From assembly GCA_016858145.1 (NCBI GenBank), contig JAEHOE010000051.1, forward strand, positions 1-64,000: DNA of 64,000 nucleotides, written 5' to 3'. The notes beneath the pieces are model-generated. The model saw only the letters and a list, made by a program, of their open reading frames with translations. It searched no databases and was not told where the DNA came from. Positions 61,601 through 64,000 of the stretch are shown here, one piece after another; position 1 is the first letter of the stretch, and the number at the start of each line of letters is the position of its first letter. A program made the position numbers and the translations under genes. This DNA comes from Edaphochlamys debaryana. Lineage: Eukaryota; Chlorophyta; Chlorophyceae; Chlamydomonadales.

Positions 61601-63991
61601 TGTCAGCAGGTCAGCGGTTGTCTGATGTTTCGGTTGGGGTTGGGCAGGGTCGGGCCCGGCGGTGAGGGCTGGGGGTGCTGGTGATCCACGTGGGGGTGGG
61701 GGCGAGTGGACGGGGGGCTGTGGGTGGCTGGGTGCCCAGGGGCTGGGGATGCGTGCCAGGGGGCCGAGCGCCCATTGCCTAACACTTGCTGTCATGTTTG
61801 TTAGGTGCTCCTTGAAGATGGAGGAGGGTATGCGGAGTTGGCCTTCGATGGCCGCCCAGTCGCTGTCGGTCATCGGGCGTGGGGCATGGTTGCGTGAGTC
61901 GCTGTGGTACCATGTGCCATTCACCCAGCGCACCGCGTAGGTATGGTCAACGCCGTGGACGGTGAAGCCGCCGGGCCCTCTGGGGTCGTACTGCAGGCCG
62001 TCACGCCTGTTGAGAATGGATGTTCGGGTGGAGCCTCGTTGTGCGGTGAGGTTAATTTTGCGGGAGACGCTGCGCCAGGTTTGGGAGGTTTCGTTGTGAG
62101 CTAGGTAGTGATTGAGGAATTCGGTGGTCATGCCTTCGCTTGGGTTGAATGATTGCGCCCACAGGCACCGCGCGTCCCCGGTGAGGGTGTCGAGCCCCGC
62201 TTGGTGGTAGGCAAGGAGGTGTGCGTGATCAATTGCTGCGCAGCCGTGTAGGTTGTTCCAGGCGTGGACCTCGCAGAGGGCGCCTTGTTGGCATTCGTGG
62301 TAGAGCGAAGCGCTGGTGCTGTCGGGGGCCACGTAGCAGGCGCTGTCGGAGTAGGTGTGGGTGTTCAATGGCGGCCGGCCACGGCTCCCAGGCGGGGGGG
62401 TGGCAGGTGTCACGTTTGTGCCAGGCATCCCACGCAGCTGCAGCGGGGGGGCCGGGGTGACATGAGGGGTGCTGGGGACCAGCAGGTTGATTGCCAGGCA
62501 GAGGACGCCGAGTGTGTTAACGGTCGGGTGCCAGGGGGGAGTCTGTGGCGTGGGTGCTATAGCCCAGGGTGTGGTGGTGGGCATGGTGTAGCCGTGTGCG
62601 TGCCACGCCTGGTATGTCCAATCCGCGCACGGCGGAGGCGTTGCTTGGGGGGCGGGGGCGCAGAGGGTGGAGGTGATGAGGGCTATGAGCGCAAGGGCGC
62701 CCGCGTGGTGTGCGAGCGTGCGGGCGAGTGGTGTTGCGGCGGGGGCGCAGCTGGCCAGGAGCTGCGTGCCTAGGAGGGTTGCGGCGATGAGGCCTGTGGT
62801 GAGGGCGATGGTGGCGGTGGTGTACAGGATGGCCGCCCAAGCAAGTGGCTGCGAGCATGTCGCGTAGACGAGGGGCAGGGCAGATGCTCCAGTGAGGCAC
62901 AGGGTGCATGCCAGCCGAACGGGCGTGTCTGGTGAGTGTGGCCGCCGTAGCGGGTTGTGGGTGCTGACCCAGGTGTGTAGGAGGTGGCTGACGGCTGCGA
63001 CTGCCGGCAGGGCGCATGTGGCCCAGACGCACCCTGCGTCGGCGTAGGTTACTAATGCGGGGGCGAGTTTGAGCGCTGTCCATAGTGCAGCTAGGGCAAT
63101 CGCTAGGGCACAGGCGGCGAGGGTAAGGGCGATTGCGAGGGACAGGGCGGCCGTGGCCAGGAGCAGGGTTGTGGCGTGTGCAGCTGTGTTGTAACAGATC
63201 AGGCATACGACGGTGGCGAGGAGGCCCCAGACAGCCTGAAGACGGCTAGTATAGGTGGCGGTGCGCGCGCAGAGGCCGAGGGCCCGGGCTAGTGGGGTGG
63301 GCAGCACTCGCAAGAGGGGACTGTCGTGCAGGGCGCGGCTGATGTCCAGCAGGACCATCAGGGTCAAGGGGAGTGTCGCGGCTAAACAGGCGGTGCCGAG
63401 GCTGATGCGTTCAGTCCAGTCAACCTGGCATGCGGCAAGGAGTTGTAGGGCCCTAACAAGCAGCGCAGTGGGGTTGGGGGCTGGGGGCAGCCGCCAGGCC
63501 CATGTGCTGCGGGGTGCAACGGGGTGGTCAGGGTCTCGACATGAGCTGAGTGGGGTCAAGCGGGCGGAGTGCGGTAGGGGCAGGCTGTAGTCCAGGCGCG
63601 TCCCCATGGGGGTGCGGTTTAGCCCGCTCGGGGCCGCACGGGCGAGCCCAGTGGTAGCGTTGCAGCCAGTCGTTACATTGGTTACGCATAGTCCATGCTT
63701 GTGGGCAGCAGTACGGTAGGGCACGCAGCAGCCGTCCGTCTCATCAGGCCAGCACCCGTGGGCAACGGACATCCGTGCCCCAGGGTCGGACACACCCGAT
63801 TTGGGAAGCCAGAAATCATCACCCGCTCGCGGTGCGGCGCAACCATCCGTCTCATCAGGCCAGCGCTCGTGGGCAACAGGCATACACGCCCCAGGGGCGA
63901 ACACACGCACTTTAGGAGGCCCAGGCTCGTCACTCATCCGAGGCGCGTCGCATCCCTCCATCTCAGGCCAGCGTCCGAGGGCACCAGGCAC
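58682..63991 (-). CDS. Dualen-like ORF, N-terminal part: membrane segments, cysteine protease, AP endonuclease, RT
   Basis: 1769 open codons to the window edge. Residues about 190-510 hold several long hydrophobic stretches (for example LLLATAALSLAIALTLAACA) that look membrane-spanning. A Josephin-type protease follows: QQGALCEVHAWNNLHG with likely catalytic Cys at residue 573, and VDHTYAVRW with the likely His at 683. After a Pro-rich linker with KRRK/KRQK boxes comes the AP endonuclease: THNVRGLW, ILTETKTGKR, GGDFNAVASAHD, YSRIDDILLS and CDHRAILL. The RT has KNKAPGPDGLPNELL and LLPKDGDPTLLKNKR, then jumps straight to RGTIQGDTLSP and YADD (58808-58819). Motif A with its essential Asp is missing, so the RT cannot work. 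It stops at TGA 58682-58684; the same frame stays open beyond. Confidence 0.85.
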   Translation of the reverse strand: MPGALGRWPEMEGCDAPRMSDEPGPPKVRVFAPGACMPVAHERWPDETDGCAAPRAGDDFWLPKSGVSDPGARMSVAHGCWPDETDGCCVPYRTAAHKHGLCVTNVTTGCNATTGLARAAPSGLNRTPMGTRLDYSLPLPHSARLTPLSSCRDPDHPVAPRSTWAWRLPPAPNPTALLVRALQLLAACQVDWTERISLGTACLAATLPLTLMVLLDISRALHDSPLLRVLPTPLARALGLCARTATYTSRLQAVWGLLATVVCLICYNTAAHATTLLLATAALSLAIALTLAACALAIALAALWTALKLAPALVTYADAGCVWATCALPAVAAVSHLLHTWVSTHNPLRRPHSPDTPVRLACTLCLTGASALPLVYATCSQPLAWAAILYTTATIALTTGLIAATLLGTQLLASCAPAATPLARTLAHHAGALALIALITSTLCAPAPQATPPPCADWTYQAWHAHGYTMPTTTPWAIAPTPQTPPWHPTVNTLGVLCLAINLLVPSTPHVTPAPPLQLRGMPGTNVTPATPPPGSRGRPPLNTHTYSDSACYVAPDSTSASLYHECQQGALCEVHAWNNLHGCAAIDHAHLLAYHQAGLDTLTGDARCLWAQSFNPSEGMTTEFLNHYLAHNETSQTWRSVSRKINLTAQRGSTRTSILNRRDGLQYDPRGPGGFTVHGVDHTYAVRWVNGTWYHSDSRNHAPRPMTDSDWAAIEGQLRIPSSIFKEHLTNMTASVRQWALGPLARIPSPWAPSHPQPPVHSPPPPRGSPAPPALTAGPDPAQPQPKHQTTADLLTAPTPRGPPPRPTPTRGPSAPPAPGPAPTAHPRSKRRKTANPTRADGTAPLTLPPPAGPLPPPPGGPPPRPPSPPGPPAPPARAPGPASGAQPQLKRQKTQNPHGSGNPRPPNSNDAQHATPALDPAARGQWVRQRDGNEYWLPDSALPPTNPTDPPANPARQTPPTHPRQPAKKQRTLDKLWARTASAPNTNGAGAPQADPSAPSCPANSPDSERENSCPTLRIATHNVRGLWANADSVICNMRAWAADAVILTETKTGKRTTWIRTRLTSEERGYRLFCSSAPATRNNTRPHAGVAIAIAGRYCQAGCTRQINTPAHLAGYVSHVIIRTPGSTPLHIVGVYIPENSALRLAVYKYLQTAHRTAAAQGAHLAAGGDFNAVASAHDRTTGACDTADRSHQAFLKKSRFAALHTSPNAPRAWTFMQTHHDEGTHYSRIDDILLSPALHKAVGPNAGGSNPSPHALETVMAAGGSCDHRAILLSLATTAIRLWDPPATPAPPQARDARSWQNVSLPMSQTAFDAAQARMMASQWPEAMASLCESLAQAMGAVRAELNTFVTTQSTDATGLIQRLRANPTVAGVSIDEAANAINHTLNACYDTLYDECTKKPADRRRWMRRSVSREYEKLNQTHASQKSDLTAAMEQCGLGPRRPGPAPAHVTALRKQVRQTGLQLKALAKQGSSQRQRRAREQLQKELATRPRQAHKKIFTTQELERGLPAVQDCQGQMQTTPSSILDTVHAYYRKLSAGNRTGRFRHEKAPRHYPFEAPGTPDPFTLHRTIDPTAHSLLSAIADPANYERCIGHLAKNKAPGPDGLPNELLRCLPPDLKEVLHHFMTVIYVQATTPATWTVSTTVLLPKDGDPTLLKNKRITAPIPVERGTIQGDTLSPVLCLVFAEPLIRWLHVGGWGYRYGCLTAQENQQWHCSSAAYADDLAVLTNSVADLKVQAQKVEEYSNWAGLAVNHSKCAVSGILH

Positions 63992-64000
63992 CCAAGTCCC
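63735..64000 (-). repeat. Tandem 108-111-bp repeats at the 5' side of the Dualen-like element
   Basis: TCATCAGG recurs at 63741 and 63852, and a variant (CATCTCAGG) at about 63960, with similar sequence between (GGGCAAC, CGCCCCAGG). The units run off the window. They are translated in the long ORF as a Trp-Pro repeat (RWPDETDGCAAPR) only because the period is a multiple of three. They could equally be untranslated promoter monomers, as some non-LTR elements carry at their 5' ends. Confidence 0.7.

Larger units (their letters stand above)
53646..64000 (-). mobile_element. Dualen/RandI-like non-LTR retrotransposon, defective, 5' end outside window
   Basis: Minus-strand domain order: tandem repeats, multi-pass hydrophobic region, Josephin-like cysteine protease, Pro-rich linker, AP-type endonuclease, reverse transcriptase, long Pro-rich linker, chromo-like segment, RNase H, zinc finger, restriction-like endonuclease. 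The combination of two endonucleases, RNase H and a cysteine protease is the signature of the Dualen (RandI) family described in C. reinhardtii. This copy is broken by an internal RT deletion, in-frame TGA codons at 58682-58684 and 56900-56902, and a frameshift near 56780. Confidence 0.85.

Overview
This is a eukaryotic nuclear window, very GC-rich, with short GTGAGT...CAG introns, Ala/Gly/Pro-rich proteins and a dense nest of retroelements. The closest fit is a chlorophycean (Volvocales-type) green alga. The reasons are the coding style, a TGTAA motif near a LINE 3' end, and a dual-endonuclease non-LTR element of the Dualen/RandI type, a family I know from Chlamydomonas reinhardtii. The species assignment is inference. 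I see no rRNA genes, complete tRNA genes or CRISPR.

Layout. 1-3740: frame-broken Ty3/gypsy pol remnant (RNase H, PHD finger, integrase). 4967-7850: gene B, a predicted five-intron gene (one intron in the 5' UTR) with a TATA box and a C-terminal coiled coil. 7851-13030: mostly gene-free, with hairpins, short repeats and a 165-bp tandem repeat. 13033-22490: gene A, whose centre is an array of 26 near-identical exon-intron cassettes. 22485-27972 (minus): L1-like LINE abutting the last exon of gene A. 27973-44162: a large Ty3/gypsy element (long LTR, PBS, gag, protease, pol with a PHD finger). Its 5' LTR is interrupted by a 3-kb insertion and no 3' LTR is seen. 44870-49038: gene C, a long coiled-coil gene with apparent lesions, followed by an 80-bp minisatellite and a small tRNA-like repeat array. 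50366-53205: a solo copy of the same 2.8-kb LTR with a 9-bp target duplication. 53646-64000 (minus): a Dualen/RandI-like non-LTR element. It has transmembrane segments, a Josephin-like cysteine protease, an AP-type endonuclease, an RT with a deleted core, RNase H, a zinc finger and a restriction-like endonuclease. It runs off the window.

How the parts relate. The three predicted host-like genes (A, B, C) sit in islands between transposons. The transposons are layered: the LINE abuts gene A, the gypsy LTR starts inside the LINE's ORF1, and a smaller element lies inside that LTR. The two LTR copies differ at very few positions, so that family moved recently. The gypsy remnant at the window start, the LINE and the Dualen-like element all carry coding damage.

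The most unusual object is the gene A cassette array. Its exons are symmetrical (phase 0-0) and change mostly at third codon positions of one frame. Its introns carry a tRNA T-arm-like motif, and higher-order repeats of 908 and 2666 bp point to recent unequal exchange.
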